Assembly (NCBI GenBank): GCA_002327865.1
Contig: DCUQ01000029.1
Location: 1 to 64,000, forward strand
Direction: 5' to 3'
Length of the DNA: 64,000 bases
Source of the DNA: Syntrophaceae bacterium UBA2210
GTDB taxonomy: Bacteria; Desulfobacterota; Syntrophia; Syntrophales; UBA2210
Below, piece by piece: positions 63,972 to 64,000 of this stretch; the first letter of the stretch is position 1; every line of letters starts with the position of its first letter. The notes beneath the pieces were generated by a model. It did not search any database. It saw nothing but the letters and a program-made list of their open reading frames with translations, and was not told the origin of the DNA. Made by a program: the position numbers and the translations under genes.

Positions 63972-64000
63972 ATGAACACAGAGAGCAAATCTCAAAAACA
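63972..64000 (+). CDS. Possible start of the next gene (truncated by window end)
   Basis: An ATG 49 bases after queA opens a frame reading MNTESKSQK up to the edge, with a weak GGA upstream. Only nine codons are visible. tgt often follows queA, but these residues do not identify it. Confidence 0.2.

Overview
The window reads as chromosomal DNA of an anaerobic bacterium, probably a delta-proteobacterial (Desulfobacterota/Syntrophia-like) lineage. This is inferred from gene content: a three-part archaeal-type glutamate synthase, an NrpR-type nitrogen regulator, an ADP-forming acyl-CoA synthetase, subunits of a sodium-pumping decarboxylase, a PurF with iron-sulfur cysteines and a sigma-54 activator. 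No rRNA, tRNA, CRISPR array or intact insertion sequence was found.

Layout. Positions 259-3667 (minus) hold a K+ channel, a zinc-ribbon membrane protein, hpt and a cysteine-cluster protein; gltX follows on plus. From 5.4 to 31.2 kb nearly everything is on minus and concerns glutamine and nitrogen. In transcription order the genes are purF, aspS, carA, carB, a GAF/PPDK_N protein, a GAF sigma-54 activator, glnA, the three glutamate synthase genes, pyrG and a giant GlmS-like protein. Divergent from purF, nrpR-gdhA runs on plus. Next come a biotin carrier with decarboxylase gamma and beta subunits (34.7-36.9 kb), then a second carB with a PurF paralogue (37.7-42.4 kb). An HTH/ybaK/aldolase/nadE group (42.9-46.7 kb) is followed by mixed small genes and transporters (46.8-55.9 kb). 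Last is a tight plus-strand operon of acyl-CoA synthetase, HyuA-like, HDAC-like, CMD-family, mazG and DUF2065 genes, then queA.

How it fits together. The cluster makes glutamate and glutamine (GdhA, GlnA, glutamate synthase) and spends the amide nitrogen (PurF, CarA/CarB, PyrG, the GlmS-like protein, NadE); GltX and AspS charge tRNA with glutamate and aspartate. Two textbook sigma-54 promoters (-24/-12) precede purF and glnA, and each has the same CCTAC-N6-GTRGG inverted repeat about 85-105 bp upstream. The activator encoded between these two units is the obvious candidate to read them. The same purF/nrpR intergenic region carries a second, NrpR-side promoter and a palindrome.

Most unusual items: the sigma-54 circuit; the 1249-residue GlmS-like protein with an internal candidate nucleophile Cys47; the CarB2-PurF2 pair, whose PurF-like member has lost glutamine-pocket residues; a GAF/KaiC-like/PPDK_N protein sharing its sensor domain with the sigma-54 activator; a three-copy 118-bp double-hairpin repeat; and a leaderless-looking HTH gene.
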